Assembly (NCBI RefSeq): GCF_024749165.1
Contig: NZ_CP087190.1
Coordinates: 952,001 to 1,016,000, forward strand
Origin: Pseudomonas sp. B21-023
GTDB lineage: Bacteria > Pseudomonadota > Gammaproteobacteria > Pseudomonadales > Pseudomonadaceae
DNA: 64,000 bases
Direction: 5' to 3'
Shown: positions 1-8,236 of the stretch, in pieces
Position numbering within the stretch: the first letter of the stretch is position 1
Layout of the letters: the number at the start of each line of letters is the position of its first letter
The notes under the pieces: generated by a model
The model's database searches: none
What the model was told of the DNA's origin: nothing
Seen by the model: the letters and a program-made list of their open reading frames with translations, nothing else
Position numbers and translations under genes: made by a program

Positions 1-13
1 GCTCCGCGCCCCA

Positions 14-95
14 TTCGCCGGCAAGCCGGCTCCCACAGGGATGGCACTTGGCTTGAGAGCAGAGCGGTCGGGGTGGGAGCCGGCTTGCCGGCGAA
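14..95. repeat. REP pair (inverted repeat)
   Basis: Two arms of about 23 bp (14-36 and 73-95) are inverted copies of each other with core CGCCGGCAAGCCGGCTCCCAC. This is the usual form of a Pseudomonas REP pair. It lies beyond the 3' end of the leftward transporter gene. Confidence 0.85.
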
Positions 96-121
96 AGGGG
101 CGCGAAGCGGCCCCGACGACA

Positions 122-1090
122 TCAGCTTGAATGATCGGCTCGTACCAAACTCGGCACAACACGAACGTAGACCAGTTCGCTGACCAGCTCCACCAGCGTC
201 TGGGTAATCACCGCCGCTGCCGCCAACGCCCGGATCGACTCAGGCAGCGCCAACGCCAACGGCAGCACCACCAACGAATTACGCGTGGCGGCGCTGAAGG
301 TCACCGCCCGGGCCTCGCCTGTGGACAACTTGAACAGCCGCGCCGCAAACCATCCGAGCAGCGGCGCCAGCAAAGCGAAGCCGACATACACCGGCACTAC
401 CGGCAGCAGGTCGTCCAGCCGGCTGGCGACCACGCCGATCTGCGAGCCGATCACCGCGATCAGCACCAGGGCCATGGCCGGCACCGGCAGCCAGGTCCAG
501 GCATCGTTCCACTTCGAAACCAGCGCAGAGCGCCGGGCCCCGGCGCTGGTGGCGACGGCCAGCAGCAGGGGCAGCGCGATCAGCAGCACGAAGGCTTCGA
601 CGAATGGCGCCACGGAAATCTCCACATGGCCGGCGCCACCCAGCATCAACGCCAGGTACAGCGGCAGCAGCGCCAGTTGCACCAGCAACAGCACCGGCGT
701 GGCGGCCAGGGTCAGGCGCGCGTCGCCCTTGCCGAGGTGGGTGAACACCACCACATAGTCGATGCACGGCGTCAGCAGCACCAGCAGGGCGCCGACCAGC
801 ACGGCGGGGTGTTCGACCAGCCCGCGGGTTCCAGCCCAGACCAGCAGCGGCACCAGCACGAAGTTGGCCAGCAGCAGCGCGCCCATGAAGCGCCGATTGC
901 CAAGCCCCGCGCGCAGGTCGAGGAACGGGATCTGCAGGAACATCGCGTACATCAGCACGGCAATGGCCGGGGTCACCAGCGCTTCGAGCGCGCCGGCGGC
1001 GCCGGGTGCGAGCAGGCCGAGCACGGCGGCCAGCGCTACGGCGATGAAGTACAGGGGGATCTGGTTTTGCTCGAGTTGCGCTCTGTCCAC
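122..1090 (-). CDS. ACR3/BASS-superfamily membrane transporter (arsenite or organic-anion type)
   Basis: A 322-residue polytopic inner-membrane protein with about ten hydrophobic segments, the usual size for the bile acid:sodium symporter/ACR3 superfamily. The stretch around residue 107 (TPCIDYVVVFTHLGKGDA) resembles the conserved cysteine-containing segment of ACR3 arsenite permeases. The late SAATRNS motif is also typical of this fold. The reading starts with GTG and no strong ribosome site is visible, so the start could lie slightly downstream. No arsR or arsC gene is nearby, so arsenite export is only a family-level guess; an organic-anion substrate is equally possible. It is divergent from the SDR gene, 76 bp away. 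Confidence 0.7.
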   Translation of the reverse strand: MDRAQLEQNQIPLYFIAVALAAVLGLLAPGAAGALEALVTPAIAVLMYAMFLQIPFLDLRAGLGNRRFMGALLLANFVLVPLLVWAGTRGLVEHPAVLVGALLVLLTPCIDYVVVFTHLGKGDARLTLAATPVLLLVQLALLPLYLALMLGGAGHVEISVAPFVEAFVLLIALPLLLAVATSAGARRSALVSKWNDAWTWLPVPAMALVLIAVIGSQIGVVASRLDDLLPVVPVYVGFALLAPLLGWFAARLFKLSTGEARAVTFSAATRNSLVVLPLALALPESIRALAAAAVITQTLVELVSELVYVRVVPSLVRADHSS

Positions 1091-1166
1091 GGGCGGCCTG
1101 GCATTTCCGACTGGATTACTGGGGCAGGCAGGGTACTATCCGGCGCAGTCCATAGGGAGTGATTCG

Positions 1167-1874
1167 ATGAGAATTCTGGTGGTCGGTGCAAGCAAGGGAT
1201 TGGGCCAGGCGCTGGTGCAGGGCCTGGGTGGGCATGGCGATACGCTGATCGGTGTGTCGCGCAGCAGGCCGGTGGCGTTGCCGGGCGCGGCGCAGTGGAT
1301 CGAAGCCGACCTCGGCCAGCCGCGCCAGGCCGCGGCGATCATCCATGAGGCGGTGGCCGACGGTGGGCTGGACGTGCTGGTGTACAACGTCGGCATCTGG
1401 GAGGCGCGGGCCTTCGAGGAAGGCTACAGCTTCCTCGATGATGACGAGGCGCAGATCGAGCGCATGGTCGACACCAACATCACCGCGCCATTGCTGCTGA
1501 TCAAGCGCCTGTTGCCGCTGCTGCTGCAGAGTGCCCGACCACGGATCATCCTCACCGGTTCCACCTCCGGCCTGCCGGGCAGTGGTCGTCCGGAGGTGAC
1601 CTTTGGTGCCAGCAAGTTCGGCTTGCGCGGCATCGCCGAAAGCCTGCGCGAAGGTTTTCGCGAACAGGGCCTGGGGGTGAGTTGCCTGAACCTGGGCTAC
1701 CTGAACACCGAGGATGGCCTGGACGTGCCGCTGGCCGAGGCCGAACGGCGGGGCGAGGGCGCGCTGATCCCGCTGCATGATGTGGTGCAGGTGTGCCGGA
1801 TGATGTTGAATCTGTCCTCGGCCAGCTATGTGCGCGACATCACCTTGCCGGCGCTGCGCGACGAGCGCTTCTGA
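1167..1874 (+). CDS. Atypical short-chain dehydrogenase/reductase (SDR)
   Basis: A 235-residue single-domain Rossmann protein. It opens with the nucleotide-binding motif VVGASKGLG (residues 5-13) and keeps the structural Asn in DTNITA (about residue 104), a Ser at 132/134 and Lys150. The YxxxK active site reads F146-G-A-S-K150, so the catalytic Tyr is Phe. The usual NNAG is YNVG (73-76). It may therefore bind NAD(P) without being a normal oxidoreductase. The ATG at 1167 follows AGGGAG; longer readings upstream in the same frame overlap the divergent transporter and are not credible. The substrate is unknown. Confidence 0.8.
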   Translation: MRILVVGASKGLGQALVQGLGGHGDTLIGVSRSRPVALPGAAQWIEADLGQPRQAAAIIHEAVADGGLDVLVYNVGIWEARAFEEGYSFLDDDEAQIERMVDTNITAPLLLIKRLLPLLLQSARPRIILTGSTSGLPGSGRPEVTFGASKFGLRGIAESLREGFREQGLGVSCLNLGYLNTEDGLDVPLAEAERRGEGALIPLHDVVQVCRMMLNLSSASYVRDITLPALRDERF

Positions 1875-1898
1875 GCTGCGAGGGCGCGCACTGATGCT

Positions 1899-1930
1899 GA
1901 AAAGGCCCGACAGGAGAACCCGTCGGGCCT
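1899..1930 (-). terminator. Rho-independent terminator of the 1942-2829 gene
   Basis: A 9-bp stem (AGGCCCGAC 1903-1911 with GTCGGGCCT 1922-1930) is followed, when read leftward, by TTTTC. It lies immediately after the stop codon of the leftward unknown gene, in the convergent gap with the SDR. Confidence 0.75.
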
Positions 1931-1941
1931 GGGCGAAGGTC

Positions 1942-2829
1942 TCAGCTGACCAGGCAGATCGCCCGCAGTTTTGAGCCTTCGCGCACTTGCGTGGTGGTAT
2001 CGCCGAGCCATTGCTGGGTATCGGTCTTCTGCTGTTTGGAGAACACGTCTTTGACGTTGTTCCAGCTTTCCACCGACAGCTGGTAGATCGCCTGGGACAA
2101 GGTATAAGACGATTGGAAGGTGATGGTGCCCTTGTGACTGGACGCCTTGATGGTGAATTCGCTGGCGTACAGCATGAAGTTCACCGAGCCGCTGTCGCCG
2201 GTTTGCAGGATGTTCTGGTTGAAGTTCGACTGGCGCTCGGTCTGCTCGGAATAGGACAGTGCCGCATTCACCAGGCTGCTCAGGGACTGTTTGATCTGCT
2301 CGACATCCTGGTTCTTCAGGCCGATGAAGCCTTTGACGAATGAGTCGACCAGCGCGTTGGCGTCATGGCTTTTTTGCTGGATCTGCGTGACTTGCGCTGC
2401 CAGCAGGGAAAGGAACGGGATTTCCGCGATCTGCTGGGTGAAGGCGATGAAGTGCTCACGGTCACCGGCGGACTTCGGCTTCTGGTCGGTCGGCTGGTCC
2501 AGTGGGTTGTAGCCGGAGCGTCGGCGGGCAATGTCGATGGCCGTCTGCAGGCCTTCGTAGATGCTCACTGGTGCGCTGCCGGGGCTGACGTTGGCGTCCG
2601 CATCCTTGGCATAGCTGCCGGTCGCCGTGCCCTTGGCCGGGCTGAAGAAGGGGTTGATGGCATCCGCGCCGCTGCGCATGGATTGGCCAGTCGCCGTGAG
2701 CAGTTGGCGGTTGTAATCCTGCGCGAAAATGTTGCCGCGCAGCGCAGTGGATTTTGCATTCGCCTTGGTTTCCGTCAGCCAGGCGTGGGCACTTTCTTTT
2801 TCCGATGGAATTGCTCCTGGAGCGTGCAT
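1942..2829 (-). CDS. Protein of unknown function, 295 aa
   Basis: I do not recognise a family. The ATG is preceded by AAAGGGA at good spacing. The protein has no signal peptide and no obvious membrane segment. Residues 1-100 are Ser/Ala/Gly-rich and look flexible. About 120-215 is predicted mostly helical (runs such as FIAFTQQIAEIPFLSLLAAQ and DVEQIKQSLSSLVNAALSYS). About 215-275 alternates polar and hydrophobic residues like beta strands. The gene has its own terminator and a long AT-rich upstream region unlike its neighbours, so it looks like an independently acquired accessory gene. A secreted effector or toxin-like protein is conceivable but nothing in the sequence proves it. Confidence 0.6.
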   Translation of the reverse strand: MHAPGAIPSEKESAHAWLTETKANAKSTALRGNIFAQDYNRQLLTATGQSMRSGADAINPFFSPAKGTATGSYAKDADANVSPGSAPVSIYEGLQTAIDIARRRSGYNPLDQPTDQKPKSAGDREHFIAFTQQIAEIPFLSLLAAQVTQIQQKSHDANALVDSFVKGFIGLKNQDVEQIKQSLSSLVNAALSYSEQTERQSNFNQNILQTGDSGSVNFMLYASEFTIKASSHKGTITFQSSYTLSQAIYQLSVESWNNVKDVFSKQQKTDTQQWLGDTTTQVREGSKLRAICLVS

Positions 2830-3275
2830 GTCAAATCCCTTTAGCAGATTTATTTATAGGGTCGATTGCGTTTGAACTTAAGCAGTTCAGGGAGTGCCTG
2901 TCACAGGTTAGAGGGCGCCTTGAAAGTGTCAAAGAGTTGTTTTGGTGGCAGTCGGAAAGTAGGGGGCGCTGGTGAGAGTATTCGAATTAATGGCGCAGCT
3001 GCTTATCGTGAGGGGTTAAGTTGATGAGACGTTAAGTGTTCATTTGAATATGTTTGTTTCTTTCATGAGCTCTTTAAAGCTGCACTATTAATTACAACTA
3101 GTGCTTCTGGATGGCGATTGTTCAGGGTGGGCAACAGGTCTTCGGGGCCGCTTCTGCGATCCATCGCCAGCGGGCCGGCTCCCACCGAAACAGCGCATGG
3201 CTATCGGGCAGTGCGAAAGGGGTGGGAGTCGGCTTGCCGACGATGGGCTGCAAAGCAGCCCCAAAAGCCGTCAGG
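2830..3275. other. Intergenic region: AT-rich promoter region and REP pair, no gene
   Basis: About 445 bp without a credible gene. The left 270 bp are strikingly AT-rich for this chromosome and form the upstream region of the leftward unknown gene. A TTGACA hexamer followed 16 nt later by TAACCT lies in leftward orientation (around 2910-2940) and could be its promoter. The right part (3162-3246) is a REP pair. Short open frames here run through the REP and are not genes. Confidence 0.6.
3162..3246. repeat. REP pair (imperfect)
   Basis: Arm 3162-3186 (CATCGCCAGCGGGCCGGCTC...) and inverted arm 3222-3246 (GTGGGAGTCGGCTTGCCGAC...), with a few mismatches. It lies downstream of the leftward thiolase gene. 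Confidence 0.65.
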
Positions 3276-4454
3276 TCAGCGCTCGATTGCCAGGGCCACG
3301 CCTTGGCCGCCGCCGATGCATAGCGTCGCCAACCCTTTCTTCGCATCGCGCTTGATCATCTCGTGCAGCAGGGTCACCAGCACCCGGCAGCCCGACGCGC
3401 CGATCGGGTGGCCCAGGGCAATGGCGCCGCCATTGACGTTGACCTTCGCCGCATCCCATTCCAGCTGCTTGCCCACCGCCAGCGCCTGGGCGGCGAAGGC
3501 CTCGTTGGCTTCGATCAGGTCCAGGTCGGCGAGTTGCCAGCCGGCCTTGTCCAGGCAGCGCTGGGTTGCCGACACCGGGCCGATGCCCATGATCGCCGGG
3601 TCCACGCCCGCGCTGGCGTAGGCCGCGATCTTCGCCAGCACCGGCAGGCCCAGGGCCTTGGCCTTGGCGGCGCTCATCAGCAGCACGGCGGCGGCGCCGT
3701 CGTTGAGGCTGGAGGCGTTGCCGGCGGTGACACTGCCGTCCTTCTTGAACGCGGCGCGCAGTTTGCCCAGGGACTCGGCGGTGGTGCCGGGGCGTGGCTG
3801 CTCGTCGGTGTCGAACACCAGCGGCTCGCCTTTTTTCTGCGGGATGTGGATCGGGGTGATCTCGTCCTTGAAGCGGCCGGCCTCGATGGCGGCCACGGCC
3901 TTGCGCTGCGACTCGGCGGCGAAGGCGTCCTGCTGCTCGCGGGTCAGGCCGTACTTGTCCACCAGGTTCTCGGCGGTGATGCCCATGTGGTAATCGTTGA
4001 AGGCATCCCACAGGCCGTCGCTGATCATGCTGTCGACCAACTGGCCGTGGCCCATGCGCTGGCCAGTGCGTGCCGAGGGCATCACATAGGGCGCCAGGCT
4101 CATGCTCTCCTGGCCACCGGCGATCACCACCTCGGTGTCGCCGCAGCGGATGGCCTGGGCGGCCAGGTGCAGGGCCTTGAGGCCCGAGCCGCAGACCTTG
4201 TTCAGGGTCAGGGCAGGTACTTCGTAAGGCAGGCCGGCCTTGACGGCGGCCTGGCGGGCGGGGTTCTGCCCGGCGCCGGCGGTGAGCACCTGGCCGAGGA
4301 TCACTTCGTCGACCTGGGCCGGGTCCAGCTTGGTCTGGGCCAGCAGCTGGCGGATCACCGCGGCGCCCAGTTCCACGGCGGACACGTTGGCCAGGGCCCC
4401 CTGGAAGCTGCCGATGGCAGTGCGGGTGGCGGCGACGATGACGACTTCGTTCAT
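3276..4454 (-). CDS. Acetyl-CoA C-acetyltransferase (thiolase)
   Basis: A thiolase II of 392 residues, full length. It condenses two acetyl-CoA to acetoacetyl-CoA, or thiolyses 3-ketoacyl-CoA, in the cytosol. The acyl-accepting Cys88 lies in NKVCGSG, His349 in [10 protein letters not shown], and the second catalytic Cys379 in TLCIGGGQG. The start [15 protein letters not shown] is typical; ATG at 4454 has GGAG 8 nt upstream, so the 11-residue longer reading was rejected. It is transcribed in the same direction as pta but 189 bp away, with a GC hairpin between them. The neighbourhood (acetyl-CoA and acetyl-phosphate metabolism) fits an acetyl-CoA role rather than beta-oxidation. Confidence 0.93.
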   Translation of the reverse strand: MNEVVIVAATRTAIGSFQGALANVSAVELGAAVIRQLLAQTKLDPAQVDEVILGQVLTAGAGQNPARQAAVKAGLPYEVPALTLNKVCGSGLKALHLAAQAIRCGDTEVVIAGGQESMSLAPYVMPSARTGQRMGHGQLVDSMISDGLWDAFNDYHMGITAENLVDKYGLTREQQDAFAAESQRKAVAAIEAGRFKDEITPIHIPQKKGEPLVFDTDEQPRPGTTAESLGKLRAAFKKDGSVTAGNASSLNDGAAAVLLMSAAKAKALGLPVLAKIAAYASAGVDPAIMGIGPVSATQRCLDKAGWQLADLDLIEANEAFAAQALAVGKQLEWDAAKVNVNGGAIALGHPIGASGCRVLVTLLHEMIKRDAKKGLATLCIGGGQGVALAIER

Positions 4455-4618
4455 TGTTGTTCTCCAGGATACGAGCGTGATCGTCACAGCATCCGCGCCC
4501 GGGGCTTATTTGAGAAGTTTGTTTTTCTTTGCCATTGATCCGAAATTCAAATGAATGATCTGGGTCGCGGCATGCCTTCATTCGGTCAGGGCCAGGTTTG
4601 GCCGCTCCCGTGAGCCTG

Positions 4619-4635
4619 GGGCCGCATGGCGGCCC
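4619..4635 (-). other. GC-rich hairpin after pta
   Basis: GGGCCGC and GCGGCCC (7-bp stem) with an ATG loop, 8 bp beyond the pta stop codon. It has no T-run, so it may be an mRNA 3' stabiliser or a weak terminator. Confidence 0.4.
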
Positions 4636-4643
4636 TTTGCCGT

Positions 4644-6734
4644 TCAGCGCACGGTGCTGGCCTGGATCGCGGTCAAGGCGATGGTGTGCACGATGTCGTC
4701 CACCTGCGCCCCGCGCGGCAGGTCGTTGACCGGCTTGCGCAGCCCTTGCAGCATCGGCCCGAGGCTGACGCAGTCGGCGCTGCGCTGCACCGCCTTGTGC
4801 GTGGTGTTGCCGGTGTTCAGGTCGGGGAACACGAACACTGTGGCCCGCCCGGCCACCGGGCTGGCGGGCGCCAGCTGTCGGGCGATCTCGGGGTTGGCGG
4901 CGGCGTCGTACTGCAACGGGCCGTCGATCAGCAGGTCGTGCTCGGCCTGCTGCGCCAGGCGCGTGGCTTCGCGGACCTTCTCCACCTCCTCGTCGCTGGC
5001 CGCCGAGTCGCTGGAGTAGCTGAGCATCGCCACCCGTGGCGCGATGCCAAACGATTCGGCCGACTCTGCGCTCTGCCGGGCGATCTCGGCCAGCTCGGCG
5101 GCGCTGGGGTGCGGGTTCATCACGCAGTCGCCATAGACCAGCACCTGGTCGGGGAACAGCATGAAGAACACCGAGGACACCAGGCTGCTGCCCGGCGCGG
5201 TCTTGATCAGTTGCAAGGCCGGCCGGATGGTGTTGGCGGTGGAATGCACCAGGCCCGAGACCAGGCCGTCGACTTCACCGAGTGCCAGCATCATGGTGCC
5301 GATCACCACCGGGTCTTCCAGCTGCTGCTCGGCCATCGGCGCATTGAGGTTCTTGCTCTTGCGCAGGTTCACCATGGGTTCGACATAGCGGCCACGGATC
5401 ACCTCGGGGTCGAGCACCTCCAGGTCCGGCGGCAGGCTGATGCCCTGGGCGCGGGCCACGGCCTGCACTTCCTCGGGCTTGGCCAGCAGCACGCAACGGG
5501 CGATGCCCCGGGCCTGGCACAAGGCCGCGGCCTGCACCAGCAAGGGCTCGGCGCCCTCGGGCAGGACGATGCGCTTGTTGGCCTGCTGGGCACGCTGGAT
5601 CAACTGGTAGCGGAACACCGCCGGTGACAGGCGCAGCTCGCGTGGCGTGCCGCAGCGCTGGTGCAGCCAGGCGGCGTCCAGGTGGCTGGCGACGAAGTCG
5701 GTGATGAACTCGGCGCGCTCGCGGTCGTCCACCGGGATCTCGCGGTTCAGCGAGTTGAGCTGGTTGGCGGTGTCGTAGGAGCCGCTGCTCACCGACAGGA
5801 TCGGCAGGCCGGCCTGCAGGGCGCCGCGGCACAACTCGAGGATGCGCGGGTCGGGCTTGCTGTCGCTGGTCAGCAGCAGGCCGGCCAGGGGCACGCCGTT
5901 GATCGCCGCCATGCACACGGCGAGGATGATGTCGTCGCGGTCGCCCGGTGTCACCACCAGGGTGCCGGAGGTCAGCAGCGGCACGGTGTTGGCCACGGTG
6001 CGCGCGCAGATGATGATCTTGCTCATGCGCCGCTGGTCATAGTCGCCGGGGTTGAGCACCTGGGCGCCGAGCAGCTCGGCCACGTCGCGGGTGCGCGGGG
6101 CGTTGAGCTCGGCCTGGTAGGGGATGCAGCCGAGCAGGCGGAAGTCGTTGCCGCGCAGCAGCGGCGAATGCTCGCGCAGGCGCATGGCGAAATCGGCCAT
6201 GCTTTCGTCGGTGCGCACCTTGTTGAGGATCACCCCCAGCACCTTCGGGTCGCGCGGGCCGCCGAACAGCTGGGCCTGCAGCTCGACGCGGCCGGACAGC
6301 TCGCTGAGCACTTCGTTTTCCGGCGCCGACACCAGGATCACCTCGGCGTCCAGGCTCTTGGCCAGGTGCAGGTTGACCCGGGCGGCATAGCTGGCGTGAC
6401 GGGTTGGCACCATGCCCTCGACCACCACCACGTCCTTGCCGACGCAGGCCTGCTGGTACAGGCGGATGATCTGTTCGAGCAGTTCGTCGAGCTGGCCGTC
6501 ACCGAGCATGCGTTCGACATGGCCCAGGCTCAGGGGCGTCGGCGGCTTGATGCCATGGGTGCGGGCGACCAGTTCGCTGGAGCGCTCCGGGCCGGTGTCG
6601 CCGGGGTGCGGCTGGGCGATCGGCTTGAAGAAGCCGACTTTCAGCCCGGCGCGCTCCAGGGTGCGCACCAGGCCCAGGCTGATGGAGGTCAGGCCGACAC
6701 CGAAGTCGGTCGGCGCGATGAAAAATGTCTGCAT
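4644..6734 (-). CDS. pta: Phosphate acetyltransferase
   Basis: The enzyme interconverts acetyl-CoA plus phosphate with acetyl-phosphate plus CoA. At 696 residues it is the long three-domain form. It has an N-terminal dethiobiotin-synthase-like P-loop domain (about 1-220, beginning MQTFFIAPTDFGVGLTS), a central DRTGG domain (about 220-340), and a C-terminal PTA_PTB catalytic domain (about 375-690, with KRIVLPEG and VHSTANTIRPALQ). The ATG at 6734 has GAGAAG upstream; a nine-residue longer reading is unlikely. No ackA is adjacent in this window. The long form is the one that carries allosteric control in enterobacteria. Confidence 0.95.
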   Translation of the reverse strand: MQTFFIAPTDFGVGLTSISLGLVRTLERAGLKVGFFKPIAQPHPGDTGPERSSELVARTHGIKPPTPLSLGHVERMLGDGQLDELLEQIIRLYQQACVGKDVVVVEGMVPTRHASYAARVNLHLAKSLDAEVILVSAPENEVLSELSGRVELQAQLFGGPRDPKVLGVILNKVRTDESMADFAMRLREHSPLLRGNDFRLLGCIPYQAELNAPRTRDVAELLGAQVLNPGDYDQRRMSKIIICARTVANTVPLLTSGTLVVTPGDRDDIILAVCMAAINGVPLAGLLLTSDSKPDPRILELCRGALQAGLPILSVSSGSYDTANQLNSLNREIPVDDRERAEFITDFVASHLDAAWLHQRCGTPRELRLSPAVFRYQLIQRAQQANKRIVLPEGAEPLLVQAAALCQARGIARCVLLAKPEEVQAVARAQGISLPPDLEVLDPEVIRGRYVEPMVNLRKSKNLNAPMAEQQLEDPVVIGTMMLALGEVDGLVSGLVHSTANTIRPALQLIKTAPGSSLVSSVFFMLFPDQVLVYGDCVMNPHPSAAELAEIARQSAESAESFGIAPRVAMLSYSSDSAASDEEVEKVREATRLAQQAEHDLLIDGPLQYDAAANPEIARQLAPASPVAGRATVFVFPDLNTGNTTHKAVQRSADCVSLGPMLQGLRKPVNDLPRGAQVDDIVHTIALTAIQASTVR

Positions 6735-6766
6735 GCGTGCTTCTCGGAATAAGCGGTGCAAGGAGT

Positions 6767-7069
6767 TCAGCGGCCAAGGGTAGCGCTAACGGCACCTTGA
6801 GCGCACCAGCCGCAGGCGAATGCCTGGCCGATGCGCCGGGCGCGTTCGTTGGCATCGAGCACCCAGGGCCGGGCCTGCCACGGCGGCTGGTGGCGCAGAT
6901 GCTGGGTGTGGCCGCAGGACAGCTCGACCACCCAGTGCCGCTCTTCGTCGAGGTGGAAGCCGGTGATCCGACTGATGGGCTGCTGTTGGTCCGCGCCGGG
7001 TTCGCAATCGGCCGATGCGTTGGTTACACTTGTTCGTTCTATATTCTTTTGCAAAAGGTCTTGCCCCAT
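6767..7069 (-). CDS. DUF3565 domain-containing protein
   Basis: A small protein of about 100 residues. Its core ISRITGFHLDEERHWVVELSCGHTQHLRHQPPW followed by AFACGWC matches the DUF3565 family. The paired Cys/His (CGHTQHLRH ... CGWC) suggest a zinc site, but the function is unknown. The start is uncertain: ATG at 7069 overlaps by 2 nt the ATG of the divergent slyD, and TTG at 7054 is an alternative. Neither has a clear ribosome site. It ends 32 bp from pta and could be cotranscribed with it. Confidence 0.75.
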   Translation of the reverse strand: MGQDLLQKNIERTSVTNASADCEPGADQQQPISRITGFHLDEERHWVVELSCGHTQHLRHQPPWQARPWVLDANERARRIGQAFACGWCAQGAVSATLGR

Positions 7070-7553
7070 GCTGATCGCCGCCAACAAGGCTGTCTCCATC
7101 GACTATACCCTCACCAACGACGCAGGTGAGGTCATCGACAGCTCCGCCGGTGGTGCGCCGCTGGTCTACCTGCACGGTGCCGGCAACATCATCCCGGGCC
7201 TGGAAAAAGCCCTGGAAGGCAAGCAGGCTGGTGAGGAACTGACCGTTGCCATCGAACCCGAAGAAGCCTACGGCGAGTACTCCGCCGAGCTGGTCAGCAC
7301 CCTGAGCAGCAAGATGTTCGAAGGCGTCGACCAACTGGAAGTCGGCATGCAGTTCCACGCCTCGGCGCCGGACGGCCAGATGCAGATCGTCACCATCCGC
7401 GACATCGACGGCGACGACGTGACCGTCGACGGCAACCACCCGCTGGCTGGCCAGCGCCTGAACTTCAAGGTCAAGGTTGTCGACGTGCGTGACGCCAGCG
7501 AAGAAGAAATCGCTCACCGTCACATCCACGGTGAAGGTGGCCATCACCACTGA
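7068..7553 (+). CDS. slyD: FKBP-type peptidyl-prolyl cis-trans isomerase, SlyD-like
   Basis: A cytosolic prolyl isomerase and chaperone of 161 residues. It has the bipartite SlyD layout: FKBP halves at about 1-65 and 130-150 (GAPLVYLHGAGNIIPGLEKAL, then HPLAGQRLNFKVKVVDV), flanking an insert-in-flap chaperone domain (about 70-125, with EAYGEYSAELV). The C-terminus is a short His-rich tail (HRHIHGEGGHHH), as in nickel-binding SlyD proteins. The ATG at 7068 follows AAAGG. Its start codon overlaps the putative start of the divergent DUF3565 gene in a shared CATG. Confidence 0.92.
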   Translation: MLIAANKAVSIDYTLTNDAGEVIDSSAGGAPLVYLHGAGNIIPGLEKALEGKQAGEELTVAIEPEEAYGEYSAELVSTLSSKMFEGVDQLEVGMQFHASAPDGQMQIVTIRDIDGDDVTVDGNHPLAGQRLNFKVKVVDVRDASEEEIAHRHIHGEGGHHH

Positions 7554-7589
7554 TTTTCTGCGCTAAGCTCAGAGAGTCGCCAGGCGCTC

Positions 7590-7608
7590 GGGCAAGCCGG
7601 ACTTGCCC
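7590..7608 (+). other. Hairpin in the slyD-gpx gap
   Basis: GGGCAAG and CTTGCCC form a 7-bp stem with a 5-nt loop. A second short stem CCTCC/GGAGG follows at once. There is no T-run. It lies in the 145-bp gap upstream of the peroxidase gene, so it is either the slyD 3' end or part of the peroxidase leader. Confidence 0.35.
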
Positions 7609-7698
7609 TCCTCGGGAGGGTGGACGGTTTGGCCGCGCGCCTTTTTCGTGGGCGGGATTCGCCCCTGCGGCAATCGGAACCTGAGAGGGGATTTCATC

Positions 7699-8181
7699 AT
7701 GAGTGCATTTCACGACCTGACGTTGAAGGCGCTGAACGGCGAGGACCTGCCCCTTGCACCGTTCAAGGGCCAGGTGGTGCTGGTTGTCAATGTCGCCTCC
7801 AAGTGCGGCCTGACGCCGCAATACGCTTCGCTGGAAAAGCTGCACCAGCAGTACAAGGGCCAGGGTTTCAACGTGCTCGGCCTGCCGTGCAACCAGTTCG
7901 CGGGCCAGGAGCCTGGCAGCGAGAAGGAAATCCAGGACTTCTGCAGCCTCAACTACGGCGTGAGCTTCCCGCTGGGGGCCAAGCTCGAGGTCAACGGCGC
8001 GCAACGTCATTCGCTGTACCGCCTGCTGGCGGGCGAAGGCGCCGAGTTCCCCGGTGACATCACCTGGAACTTCGAGAAGTTCCTGGTCGGCAAGGATGGC
8101 CGGGTGCTGGCACGCTTCGCCCCGCGTACCGCGCCAGACGATCCGACCGTGTTGCAGGCGATCGAGAAAGCGCTGGCCTGA
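7699..8181 (+). CDS. Glutathione/thioredoxin peroxidase (GPx family)
   Basis: A 160-residue thiol peroxidase, cytosolic, reducing hydroperoxides. The catalytic tetrad is visible: Cys36 in NVASKCGLTPQ (Cys, not selenocysteine), Gln70 in NQFAGQEPG, and Trp123-Asn124 in TWNFEKF. Cys64 (LPCNQF) and Cys82 (DFCSLNYG) are further cysteines; Cys82 sits where the resolving Cys of BtuE-type thioredoxin-dependent enzymes is found. The ATG at 7699 follows GAGAGGGG at 8-9 nt; an upstream in-frame extension has no support. It is convergent with fecA across a strong hairpin. Confidence 0.92.
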   Translation: MSAFHDLTLKALNGEDLPLAPFKGQVVLVVNVASKCGLTPQYASLEKLHQQYKGQGFNVLGLPCNQFAGQEPGSEKEIQDFCSLNYGVSFPLGAKLEVNGAQRHSLYRLLAGEGAEFPGDITWNFEKFLVGKDGRVLARFAPRTAPDDPTVLQAIEKALA

Positions 8182-8187
8182 TCACGG

Positions 8188-8221
8188 GTTGCCCAGCGCC
8201 GGCTCGCCGGCGCTGGGCAAC
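8188..8221. terminator. Bidirectional terminator-like hairpin
   Basis: A perfect 15-bp stem (8188-8202 with 8207-8221, GTTGCCCAGCGCCGG and its complement) with a 4-nt loop. It sits between the convergent gpx and fecA genes. No T-tract follows on either side, so it may act as a 3'-end stabiliser as well as a terminator. Confidence 0.6.
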
Positions 8222-8236
8222 ACAGCCCCGGGCAAC

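Noticed and set aside
3101..3355. Short rightward open frames downstream of the thiolase gene
   Set aside because: They read through a REP pair and into the antisense of the thiolase gene.
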